A stretch of 64,000 nt of DNA from positions 485,937 through 549,936 of the forward strand of contig JAVJQT010000003.1 in assembly GCA_040218795.1 (NCBI GenBank), given 5' to 3'. Position numbers and translations under genes: made by a program. Shown here one piece after another: positions 17,563-26,026 of this stretch. This DNA is from CCMP332 sp040218795. Its GTDB lineage: Bacteria; Bacteroidota; Bacteroidia; Cytophagales; CCMP332. Position 1 is the stretch's first letter. The number at the start of each line of letters is the position of its first letter. Below the pieces are notes generated by a model. It was given only the letters and a program-made list of their open reading frames with translations. It had not been told where the DNA came from and did no database searches.

Positions 17563-18363
17563 TTATTCACAGACTATTTGATTCTTAAATTTTAAACTAA
17601 CTCTATCATAGGTGTTCCACCCTTTGAAAGGCAGAATATCCCTGTAGAAAATATTGAGCTTTTCAATTTTTGCTTCAAAATCATTGAGCTCTCCAAATTC
17701 TATGTATTGTTTGGTCACCTGCGGGTAGAGTATTATTTCCTTGTCTTTTTCAATTTCTATTTCAGCAATTTGTGCCTGCAGAAAAGGGTCTGCGTTAACC
17801 GTTTCAATAAAGCGGATGAGTTCCTTTCCAAATTCGCTCTTGAGACTGTCTTCGTTTATAATATAATCCACTCCCTGGCCGCGCAATAGCATTACCCTTG
17901 AAGAATATCTATGACTCAATGGCATCAAACTATGATCTTCGCACAGGTAAGCTTGCGCCCCGCGTTTTGGAATTATTCGTGCCAATGGTTTTTTCATCCA
18001 AGCCTTTACGTTAATCACTCCCTTCATATCTATAAAAATTTCGGTCTTGCGCAGATATGGATTTCTGTTTAGTCGAGTCTCCAGTTTTTTTAAGTCCACC
18101 AGCCCGATTTCCTGACCCACCACCCATTCACTTCCATCGAGTGTCATTAGGTTAAAAATGTCCACATCATCGAGGAAAAAATTATCATCTTCATCCAGAA
18201 TGGTGATTTTGACATCATCAACCAATCGAGTATTATGCTTTTTACCAACAAAACTGATGAGTACCACCATTGCCAAAAAGGTCAATATCAATTTCGCAGG
18301 CTTTTGAAAAAGTTGTTTCAAACTGCGTTTAAGTCCGTCGATATTTAATTTTAACTTAGCCAT
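17563..18363 (-). CDS. ftsQ: Cell division protein FtsQ/DivIB-like
   Basis: A 266-residue protein with a short basic cytoplasmic N-terminus, one membrane helix (about residues 22-41, LILTFLAMVVLISFVG), and an extracytoplasmic part. The POTRA-like region covers about residues 48-125 (VKITILDEDDNFFLDDVDI, RNPYLRKTEIFIDMKGVINVKAW). The beta domain follows, with KQYIEFGEL and KLNIFYRDILPFKGWNTYDRVSLKF. Identification rests on topology and position between murC and ftsA, because Bacteroidota FtsQ is divergent. Its start overlaps murC by eight bases. Confidence 0.88.
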   Translation of the reverse strand: MAKLKLNIDGLKRSLKQLFQKPAKLILTFLAMVVLISFVGKKHNTRLVDDVKITILDEDDNFFLDDVDIFNLMTLDGSEWVVGQEIGLVDLKKLETRLNRNPYLRKTEIFIDMKGVINVKAWMKKPLARIIPKRGAQAYLCEDHSLMPLSHRYSSRVMLLRGQGVDYIINEDSLKSEFGKELIRFIETVNADPFLQAQIAEIEIEKDKEIILYPQVTKQYIEFGELNDFEAKIEKLNIFYRDILPFKGWNTYDRVSLKFKNQIVCE

Positions 18364-19738
18364 TCAAGACTGTCTTTATTTTTGGTACTAATTGATCAAT
18401 GTCACCTGCGCCTACAGTTAATAATATCCCATCGTTTAATTTTTCCACCTCTTTTATGGCCTCCTCTTTGGTGAACACGTCCTTTTCATCCGTATGAATG
18501 TCTTCAAGGAGCATGGCTGAATCAACCCCCTCGATTGGTTTTTCCCGCGCCGGATAAATGGGAAGTAGAATTACTCTATCCGCCAGACTCAGACTTTCAC
18601 TAAAGCCTTTGGCAAAATCCCTGGTCCGGGTATAAAGATGAGGTTGGAAAATGGCCGTAATCTTTTTTCCGGGATAAATTCTTCGAACAGATTTCAACAG
18701 AGCCGATATTTCTGTTGGATGATGTGCATAATCATCGATATAAATAATCTGCTCGCTTTTTACAATCAAATCAAAACGTCTGCTGACCCCTTTATAGCTC
18801 GCAATTCCTTTTCTGATCTCTTCATCACTTAAATTGAAATTTTTACATACCGAAATCGCAGCCAATGCATTTTCAACATTGTGGAAGCCGGGAATGTATA
18901 ATTCGAGGTTTTCGATTTTTCCCTTATCATCTACATAGGTGAAGCTGAATTGATCCGGACTTACAAAGAGATCTTCTGCATGAATGGTAGCATTTTCCAG
19001 ATTGTAATCTGAAATGGATATTCCCTTAAGATCCTTAAAGTCATTGACGAATTTTGATTGCACATAGAGCTTTCCATTGCCTCTTATTCTCGAAGCAAAC
19101 TCTCTAAACGACTCCTTTAAAGAATCTTCTTTTCTATAAATATCAAGGTGATCCGCTTCAACAGAAGTTATAATGGCAAGGTCGGGGTGCAGATGAAGGA
19201 ATGAACGGTCAAACTCATCGGCTTCAGCTACTACCCAATGTGTTTCCGCCTGGGCATTTCCCAGAATCACATTGCTTTGGTAATTTTTCATCAATCCTCC
19301 GACGAAAGCGGTGACATTTCTTCCTGAATTTTTTAGTAAATGGGCAATCATTGAAGAAACAGAGGTTTTGCCATGCGTTCCGGCTACAGCAATGCAAGGA
19401 AAGGCAGAAGAAATTAATCCCAGGATTTCTGCCCGTTTTCTCAGCTTGATTCCTTTTTCCTCAAACCACAACTTTTCACGATGATCTGAAGGAATAGCAG
19501 GCGTTATAATCACCAGTGAATTTTCAGTGTCTTTTTTTACGGAATCGGGAATCTTATCAATGTTTTCATCAAAATGCACTGATATGCCTTTTTGCTCAAG
19601 ATTTTCGGTGATTCTCGTGGGCGTTTTATCGTATCCGCTTACATTTTTACCCGCCGATTTGAACCAAAGTGCCAATGCGCTCATACCAATACCACCGATT
19701 CCCAGAAAGTAGACGCTATGTATATTATCAAACTTCAT
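18356..19738 (-). CDS. murC: UDP-N-acetylmuramate--L-alanine ligase MurC
   Basis: A 460-residue cytoplasmic ATP-dependent ligase that adds the first amino acid to UDP-MurNAc. The N-terminal nucleotide-binding GIGGIGMSALA is at about residues 13-23; the Mur ligase P-loop is VAGTHGKTSVSS, with the His typical of MurC. DDYAHHPTEI is the family signature, and the C-terminal domain carries FQPHLYTRTRDF. The length is normal. It overlaps murG by four bases and ftsQ by eight. Confidence 0.97.
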   Translation of the reverse strand: MKFDNIHSVYFLGIGGIGMSALALWFKSAGKNVSGYDKTPTRITENLEQKGISVHFDENIDKIPDSVKKDTENSLVIITPAIPSDHREKLWFEEKGIKLRKRAEILGLISSAFPCIAVAGTHGKTSVSSMIAHLLKNSGRNVTAFVGGLMKNYQSNVILGNAQAETHWVVAEADEFDRSFLHLHPDLAIITSVEADHLDIYRKEDSLKESFREFASRIRGNGKLYVQSKFVNDFKDLKGISISDYNLENATIHAEDLFVSPDQFSFTYVDDKGKIENLELYIPGFHNVENALAAISVCKNFNLSDEEIRKGIASYKGVSRRFDLIVKSEQIIYIDDYAHHPTEISALLKSVRRIYPGKKITAIFQPHLYTRTRDFAKGFSESLSLADRVILLPIYPAREKPIEGVDSAMLLEDIHTDEKDVFTKEEAIKEVEKLNDGILLTVGAGDIDQLVPKIKTVLNG

Positions 19739-20853
19739 ACAGCGAGAATTTTATCGACTTCTTTTAAAATCAAATCGGTCGCATTGTTGATACCCAGCTC
19801 CTTTATATTTTGAGAAAGTCTCAATGTTAATTCAGAATCATTTTTAATTTTTAGTATACTTTGGCCCAGTTCTTCTTTAGCCTCACTATTTTTTACCATT
19901 AAAGCAGCATCCTTTTCAACTAAAGCCATTGCATTTTTGCTTTGATGATCTTCAGCTGCACTTGGCAATGGCACAAAAACCACGGGTTTTCCGACAAGGC
20001 ATAATTCCGAAATAGATATTGCCCCCGCCCTTGCCACAATAATATCTGCTGCCTGATAAGCTTTTTCCATATCCAGAATAAATTCAAATGCTTTAATCCT
20101 ATTGGATAATTTTCGCTCTTCAATAAGTTTCCGGGCGATTGGGAAAAAGGTTCTGCCGCACTGCCAGACTATTTGAAAATTAGCAGATAGTAAATCATCC
20201 AGATTAGCGTAAATGGCTTCATTGATAGCAAGTGCACCCTGGCTACCACCAAATACAAATAATACCGGAAAGGAAGCATCCAGCTCAAAGTGCGACAGAC
20301 CTTCTTCGTGATTATCTTTAAAAAATGCAATATCTTTTCTTACAGGATTCCCTGTTTTTACCACTTTACCGGATGGGAAAAACTGATCCATATTATCATA
20401 GGCCACACATATTTTTTCCACTTTTCCTGAAAGTATGCGATTGGTTATGCCTGCATATGAATTTTGTTCCTGTATAATGCTTTTTACACCCAATAGCGAT
20501 GCCATGTAAATGGCCGGGCCACTGGCAAATCCACCAAATCCAAGGGCCATATTTGGCTTAAATTTTCGAATAACTTTCATCGCCTGCATTAGGCTACCTA
20601 TCAATTTAAATGGCCAGATGAGTAGTTTAAAACTTGCTTTTCTTGCTATTCCCGAAATATTAAGTCCTACAATTTCATAACCGGCTGCAGGTACTTTTTC
20701 CATTTCCATTCGATCTTTTGCTCCGATAAAAAGAAATTCCGAATTGGGATATTTTTCCTTCAGCGCATCAGCAACAGAAATAGCAGGGAAGATATGGCCT
20801 CCTGTGCCTCCGGCACTAAATAAAAAGCGATATGGTCCGGAGTTATTCTGCAT
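19735..20853 (-). CDS. murG: UDP-GlcNAc:lipid I N-acetylglucosaminyltransferase MurG
   Basis: A 372-residue peripheral membrane GT-B enzyme that converts lipid I to lipid II. The first glycine-rich loop is SAGGTGGHIFPAISVADAL (residues 14-32) and the second is FGGFASGPA. FGGSQGALAIN begins the C-terminal domain, and the UDP-GlcNAc-binding region includes ARAGAISISELCLVGKP and VPLPSAAEDHQ. It overlaps ftsW by 11 bases and murC by four. Confidence 0.97.
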   Translation of the reverse strand: MQNNSGPYRFLFSAGGTGGHIFPAISVADALKEKYPNSEFLFIGAKDRMEMEKVPAAGYEIVGLNISGIARKASFKLLIWPFKLIGSLMQAMKVIRKFKPNMALGFGGFASGPAIYMASLLGVKSIIQEQNSYAGITNRILSGKVEKICVAYDNMDQFFPSGKVVKTGNPVRKDIAFFKDNHEEGLSHFELDASFPVLFVFGGSQGALAINEAIYANLDDLLSANFQIVWQCGRTFFPIARKLIEERKLSNRIKAFEFILDMEKAYQAADIIVARAGAISISELCLVGKPVVFVPLPSAAEDHQSKNAMALVEKDAALMVKNSEAKEELGQSILKIKNDSELTLRLSQNIKELGINNATDLILKEVDKILAV

Positions 20854-21997
20854 TGACGCGTTTTACATTTTTATTTTCAAAAACTGCGGTATCTCCTCTG
20901 CTTACACTCAGTATGACTCCTATTGAAAGTCCGGTGAATAATAAAGAGGTACCTCCCATGCTTACCAGCGGCAATGGAAGACCGGTTACAGGAATTAGAC
21001 CAACCGCTACCGCCATATTAATCAAAGCCTGTAAGGCAAGAGAGAAACTCAGGCCCGTGCTAAGTAATCCTTCGAATGCTCTGCTGGAATTGGCGGCTGT
21101 CACCATCCCTCTGTATAAAAGCGTGAGAAATAAAATCACAATCAAGAATCCACCGAGAATACCGTATTCCTCTATGACAATGGCATAAATGAAATCCGAA
21201 TATGGATGTGGTAAAAAATTTCTTTGATCACTTCGACCTGGCCCTTTTCCAACAATTCCACCGGTTGCAATTGCGATATAAGATTGTTCTGCCTGATAGG
21301 ATACTTCCTCGGGATCGAGATAGTTTTCAATTCTGCTCACCACGGTTTTACCCCTTTGTCCAAAGGCAAATGCTAGTGAACCAACCAGGGCCCCAATCAA
21401 AACCAGCATGGCGAGGTATTTAATTGGTACCCTACCTATAAACATAATCAGAAGACAAGTCAGGAAAAGCAATACCGCAGAAGAAAAATCAGTCAGGGCT
21501 ATTAATCCGCATATAGAGCCGCACCACAAGAGCATTGGGATGAAATAGGATTTAATGTCCTCAATATTATTTTGACGTTTTGAAAGCATACCGGCCAGGT
21601 GAATAATCAAAGCGAGTTTGGCCAGGTCAGATGGCTGAATGGTTGTATTGATAAATGGAATTTGAATCCATCTTGAGGCTTCATTGAGATTTACGCCAAA
21701 CTGCCATGTGTAGAGTAAAAGCGGAATTGAAGCAATCAATGCAAAAAGCGATAGTTTTTTATAATACCTGTAATCGAGTTTATGCGCCAACCACATGGCA
21801 CCAAAGCACAATACAACAAGGAAGGTATGGCGGAAAAGGTAATACTCTGTATTGCCTCCCATACTTCTGTATGCCAGAGTTCCTGTAGCGCTGTACACCG
21901 TGAGTATAGACATCAGGGCAAGAATAATCGTCACAAACCAGATCACCGGATCGCCCTTGACATTTTTATCAACCCATATTTTTAATCCTTCTTTCAT
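20843..21997 (-). CDS. ftsW: Lipid II polymerase FtsW (SEDS family)
   Basis: A 384-residue integral membrane protein with about ten helices. SEDS features are visible: YRYYKKLS and ASRWIQIPFINTTIQPSDLAKLALI near the second and third helices, the large extracytoplasmic loop with EQSYIAIATGGIVGKGPG, and the C-terminal GLIPVTGLPLPLVSMGGTS motif. FtsW polymerises lipid II during septal wall synthesis together with FtsI, encoded in the same cluster. It overlaps murD by four bases. Confidence 0.96.
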   Translation of the reverse strand: MKEGLKIWVDKNVKGDPVIWFVTIILALMSILTVYSATGTLAYRSMGGNTEYYLFRHTFLVVLCFGAMWLAHKLDYRYYKKLSLFALIASIPLLLYTWQFGVNLNEASRWIQIPFINTTIQPSDLAKLALIIHLAGMLSKRQNNIEDIKSYFIPMLLWCGSICGLIALTDFSSAVLLFLTCLLIMFIGRVPIKYLAMLVLIGALVGSLAFAFGQRGKTVVSRIENYLDPEEVSYQAEQSYIAIATGGIVGKGPGRSDQRNFLPHPYSDFIYAIVIEEYGILGGFLIVILFLTLLYRGMVTAANSSRAFEGLLSTGLSFSLALQALINMAVAVGLIPVTGLPLPLVSMGGTSLLFTGLSIGVILSVSRGDTAVFENKNVKRVNAE

Positions 21998-23346
21998 TTT
22001 GCGCTCAATTCTTTTTTTCTTAGTTCATGAACTGCTTTTTTAAACTGATCACCTCTATCTATATAATTTTTGAAAAGATCAAAGCTTGCACAGGCCGGCG
22101 ATAACAATACAGTATCACCGTTTTTAGCCATTTTATAAGCCCTTTTCACTACTTTATTTACATTGTCAAATTCTTCGATTTTGTCAATTTTGGATTTAAA
22201 TGCCGTTTTCAATTTTGAATTTTTAAGACCAAGGCAAAGTAGCGCCTTGACTTTTTCAGTAAAGGGCTTTAATACCTTATAATCATTGCCTTTGTCTACC
22301 CCACCGGCAATCCATATTATCGGAGCTGAAAGTCCTTCAAGCGCATAAAAAGTAGAGTCTACATTGGTTGCTTTTGAGTCGTTAATAAATTTAATGCCAT
22401 CAATAACTGCCACTTCCTCTAGTCGGTGTTCTGCGTTTTTAAATGTTTTTAATCCTCTTTCTATGACTTCCCAGTTCAATCCGGAAAGACGAGCAGCAAT
22501 AAATGCAGCCATGGTATTATAGACATTGTGCTTTCCAATCAATGGCGATTCACGCAGATCTAAATGATACTCTCCATGACAATCAAATCCGATTTTCTTT
22601 TCATTTACTATAAAAGCAGCTTTGTTATCTACTTTCAGACTTATTGGCCAATTGAAAAATTGTTGGCCTTCCTTGTAATTTGACTTGATAGTATCATCAT
22701 CAAAATTGTATATGAAATGACTTGCGCGATCCAGGTTTTTAATGAGTCTGAATTTTGACTTGATATAGTTTTGCAATACGCCATCGTAGCGATCGAGGTG
22801 GTCCGGCGTAATATTCAATAAGACGGCGATGTTTGGTTTAAAATCCACAATTCCATCGAGTTGAAAACTGCTTATTTCGAGGACATAAATGTCAAACACT
22901 TCTGTGGCGACTTGTCTTGCGAAACTTATTCCAACATTTCCGGCTAATCCCACATTGAGACCTGCTTCTTTTAAAAGATGATACGTGAGTAGCGTTGTAG
23001 TAGTCTTGCCATTTGTTCCTGTGATGGCTATAATTTCTCCATTGTAATGCCTGCTGGCAAATTCTGGCTCAGAGATAATTTCTATTCCCTTTTCTTTGGC
23101 CTTTTGTACAATTGCCGCACTATCGGGAATACCCGGACTTTTTACAATAATCTCACTTTCCAGAATTTGAAATTCAGAATGCTGGTTTTCCTCAAAATCC
23201 AATTCCATTTCCAGGAGCTCATTTTTGTATTCTTTAGCAATACTTCCCTTGTCGGATACAAATACATTATAGCCCAGTTTTTTGGCTAAAATTGCTGAAC
23301 CAATTCCGCTTTCACCTGCGCCCAATATGGTAATTCTCTTCGTCAT
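21994..23346 (-). CDS. murD: UDP-N-acetylmuramoyl-L-alanine--D-glutamate ligase MurD
   Basis: A 450-residue cytoplasmic ligase. The N-terminal Rossmann loop is ILGAGESGIGSAI (residues 7-19), the P-loop IAITGTNGKTTTTLL, and the central domain carries LEISSFQLDG and NITPDHLDRY. FINDSKATN and LLSPACASFDLF are C-terminal MurD motifs. It overlaps mraY by one base and ftsW by four, so translation is probably coupled. Confidence 0.97.
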   Translation of the reverse strand: MTKRITILGAGESGIGSAILAKKLGYNVFVSDKGSIAKEYKNELLEMELDFEENQHSEFQILESEIIVKSPGIPDSAAIVQKAKEKGIEIISEPEFASRHYNGEIIAITGTNGKTTTTLLTYHLLKEAGLNVGLAGNVGISFARQVATEVFDIYVLEISSFQLDGIVDFKPNIAVLLNITPDHLDRYDGVLQNYIKSKFRLIKNLDRASHFIYNFDDDTIKSNYKEGQQFFNWPISLKVDNKAAFIVNEKKIGFDCHGEYHLDLRESPLIGKHNVYNTMAAFIAARLSGLNWEVIERGLKTFKNAEHRLEEVAVIDGIKFINDSKATNVDSTFYALEGLSAPIIWIAGGVDKGNDYKVLKPFTEKVKALLCLGLKNSKLKTAFKSKIDKIEEFDNVNKVVKRAYKMAKNGDTVLLSPACASFDLFKNYIDRGDQFKKAVHELRKKELSAK

Positions 23347-24554
23347 TATCTGAGCTTAAGGGTTGCGAGTGTTAAAATTGCCAACAGAATTCCTGCAATC
23401 CAGAATCGCGATACGATTTTGGATTCATGCATTTCCATTTTCTGATAATGATGGTGCAGAGGCGCCATTTTGAATATTCTGCGTCCTTCTCCGTATTTAT
23501 TTCTGGTGTATTTGAAATAAAAGACCTGAATAATCACCGATAAATTCTCTACAAGAAAAATTCCGCATAGAATTGGAATCAATAATTCTTTTCTTATTAC
23601 CAGTGCCAGAGTTGCTATAATTCCTCCAAGCGCCAGACTTCCCGTATCTCCCATAAAAACCTGGGCGGGATGTGAGTTGTACCAAAGAAATCCAACACAA
23701 GCCCCAACAAAAGCAGCACAAAATACTACCAGTTCACCGCTGTGAGGAATAAACATAATGTCCAGGTAATCAGCGAATATGGCATTACCCGAAACATAGG
23801 CCAAAATGGCCAAAGTCAAGCCGATAATGGCAGAAGTTCCCGCTGCTAATCCATCCAGACCATCGGTAATATTGGCGCCATTGGAAACGGCGGTAATTAC
23901 GACGATAACTAAGGGAATATAAATCAAACATGCCCAGTCTGCACTGAAACCCAAAATATTGCAATAATTTAATTGGTTGTGTTTTACAAATGGAATGGTT
24001 GTAATACTTGATTTGATATCTCTGTAATCAGTAGATTCCGAGAATGAAACCACTTCACCGATTTCATTTATGTATTCTCGCACCACTACCGAATCATTGT
24101 AAAACATCACAAGTGCTACGATTAACCCGAGTGTAACTTGTCCAATGACCTTGAACTTTCCGGAAAGGCCTTCTTTATTTTTTTGGAATACTTTGATGTA
24201 ATCATCTATAAATCCAATCATTCCCATAAATACCGTCGACAGCAATAAAAGCAGGATATAGATATTGTCGAGTTTGGCAAATAGGATCGATGGGAAAACG
24301 ATGGCCATGATGATAATTATTCCACCCATGGTTGGTGTGCCTTTCTTTTCGATCTGACCTTCCAAACCCAGATCACGGATGGATTCTCCTACTTGTTTTC
24401 TTCTCAATACACCTATCAGACTCTTGCCAAAAAACATAGCGATCAGCAATGAACCCATAGCAGCCATAAAGGCTCTGAAGGAGATAAACTGGAAGAGTCC
24501 TGCTCCCGGAAGGTTAAAATTTTGCTCGATATAGTCAAATAGATGATAAAGCAC
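23346..24554 (-). CDS. mraY: Phospho-N-acetylmuramoyl-pentapeptide transferase MraY
   Basis: A 402-residue protein with about ten membrane helices that makes lipid I from UDP-MurNAc-pentapeptide and undecaprenyl phosphate. Signatures are GTPTMGGI, the aspartate pair in GFIDDYIKV, NITDGLDGLAAG, FMGDTGSLALGG and the HHH motif in APLHHHYQ. The family usually has about 360 residues; the extra length is an insert of about 40-50 residues around 170-210 (VREYINEIGEVVSFSEST), which Bacteroidota MraY proteins often have. It overlaps murE by one base. Confidence 0.97.
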   Translation of the reverse strand: MLYHLFDYIEQNFNLPGAGLFQFISFRAFMAAMGSLLIAMFFGKSLIGVLRRKQVGESIRDLGLEGQIEKKGTPTMGGIIIIMAIVFPSILFAKLDNIYILLLLLSTVFMGMIGFIDDYIKVFQKNKEGLSGKFKVIGQVTLGLIVALVMFYNDSVVVREYINEIGEVVSFSESTDYRDIKSSITTIPFVKHNQLNYCNILGFSADWACLIYIPLVIVVITAVSNGANITDGLDGLAAGTSAIIGLTLAILAYVSGNAIFADYLDIMFIPHSGELVVFCAAFVGACVGFLWYNSHPAQVFMGDTGSLALGGIIATLALVIRKELLIPILCGIFLVENLSVIIQVFYFKYTRNKYGEGRRIFKMAPLHHHYQKMEMHESKIVSRFWIAGILLAILTLATLKLR

Positions 24555-26026
24555 TAGTTTCTGCTTTTATTCAATTCAAAAATTTGTTTTAAGCTTTCCC
24601 TGTCATCGAAATGATTTCGAATACCCTTTATTTCCTGATAGGTTTCATGCCCTTTACCGGCCACCAAAATGATATCGCCTTTTTCTGCGAGGCTGTATGC
24701 TGTTTTAATGGCTTCAAATCGATCGACTTGTTTTAATGTTTTTCTGAGATCAGTCGGACTTACTCCTTTTTCCATTTCATTGATGATGAGCATTGGGTCT
24801 TCATCACGTGGATTATCGGAGGTAAAAATTACCTTATCGGATAATTTACAAGCGATATTGGCCATGATTGGTCGTTTCCCCTTGTCGCGATTGCCGCCGC
24901 AGCCAATCACTGTAATCACCATTTCATTACCGTTTCGAACCTTCTTAATGGTATTTAACACATTTTCCAGGGCATCCGGCGTATGTGCGTAATCTACAAT
25001 CGCAAAAATTCCTTCCTCGGAAATCAATCGTTCAAAACGACCCTCTACATTGTTAAGACTCGATAGGTTTTCAAGAATATCTTCCGGTGGTTCTTCAAGA
25101 AGTACAGCAATGGCGTAAATACAGAGCAAATTATAGGCATTGAAGTCACCTATAAGTCCAAACCATACCACCTGCCCGTCAATATCCAATTCCAATCCCT
25201 GGAATGTATTGGATAGAATTTTGGCTTTGAAATCGGCCATGCTTTGAAGACTGAAAGTTTTGATATCTGCTCTGGTATTCTGAACCATTACCATTGCGCG
25301 TTTATCATCTTTATTGATCAGAGCGCTTGCCTTTGATGAGAGATTGTCAAATAAAATCTTCTTGGCCTCTATATAGGCATCGAAAGTCTTGTGATAATCG
25401 AGGTGATCTCTTGAAATATTTGTAAAAACGGCTATGTCGATATCCAGTCCAAAGGTTCTATCCTGAACGAGAGCATGAGAGCTCGCTTCCATAAAGCAAT
25501 GCGTGCAGCCTTTTTTAACCATTTCAGCCATCAATTCATTTATTCTAATGACATCAGGCGTGGTATGTGTCGCCTCTATTTCTTCTTCGTTTATTAGAAT
25601 TTTGATTGTGGAAAGCAATCCCGCATTATATCCGAGATTCCTGAATAATTTATGGGATAATGAAGCGCAGGTTGTTTTTCCATTTGTCCCGGTAACAGCC
25701 ACCAGTTTTAGTTTTGATGAAGGCTTTTCAAAGTAATTGGAGGCAACAATTGCCAGTGCTTTTGAGGCTGAATTAACCTGGATGTAAGTGGTATTTTCCG
25801 AGAGTTTTTCCGGCATATCCTCGCAAAGAATTGCAGTGGCTCCATTTGCGATTGCCTTTTGGATGTAATCGTGTCCATCGCTTTGCGTTCCTTTCAAAGC
25901 CGCAAAAAGAAAGCCTTTTTTAACCTTCCTCGAATCCAGCGTCAAGCCTGTAATTCCGATTGAAGTATCACCGGATATTCCCACAAGGGAAACTTTATAC
26001 AATATGTCTTTTAAACTTGCTTTCAA
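24554..26026 (-). CDS. murE: UDP-MurNAc-tripeptide synthetase MurE (meso-diaminopimelate type)
   Basis: A 490-residue ligase adding the third peptide residue. The N-terminal DSRKVKKGFLFAALKG, P-loop VTGTNGKTTCAS and DYAHTPDALENVL are MurE motifs. The C-terminal specificity motif is DNPRDEDP; DNPR marks meso-diaminopimelate rather than lysine enzymes, so the wall is predicted to be mDAP-type, as in other Gram-negatives. It overlaps ftsI by four bases. Confidence 0.97.
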   Translation of the reverse strand: MKASLKDILYKVSLVGISGDTSIGITGLTLDSRKVKKGFLFAALKGTQSDGHDYIQKAIANGATAILCEDMPEKLSENTTYIQVNSASKALAIVASNYFEKPSSKLKLVAVTGTNGKTTCASLSHKLFRNLGYNAGLLSTIKILINEEEIEATHTTPDVIRINELMAEMVKKGCTHCFMEASSHALVQDRTFGLDIDIAVFTNISRDHLDYHKTFDAYIEAKKILFDNLSSKASALINKDDKRAMVMVQNTRADIKTFSLQSMADFKAKILSNTFQGLELDIDGQVVWFGLIGDFNAYNLLCIYAIAVLLEEPPEDILENLSSLNNVEGRFERLISEEGIFAIVDYAHTPDALENVLNTIKKVRNGNEMVITVIGCGGNRDKGKRPIMANIACKLSDKVIFTSDNPRDEDPMLIINEMEKGVSPTDLRKTLKQVDRFEAIKTAYSLAEKGDIILVAGKGHETYQEIKGIRNHFDDRESLKQIFELNKSRN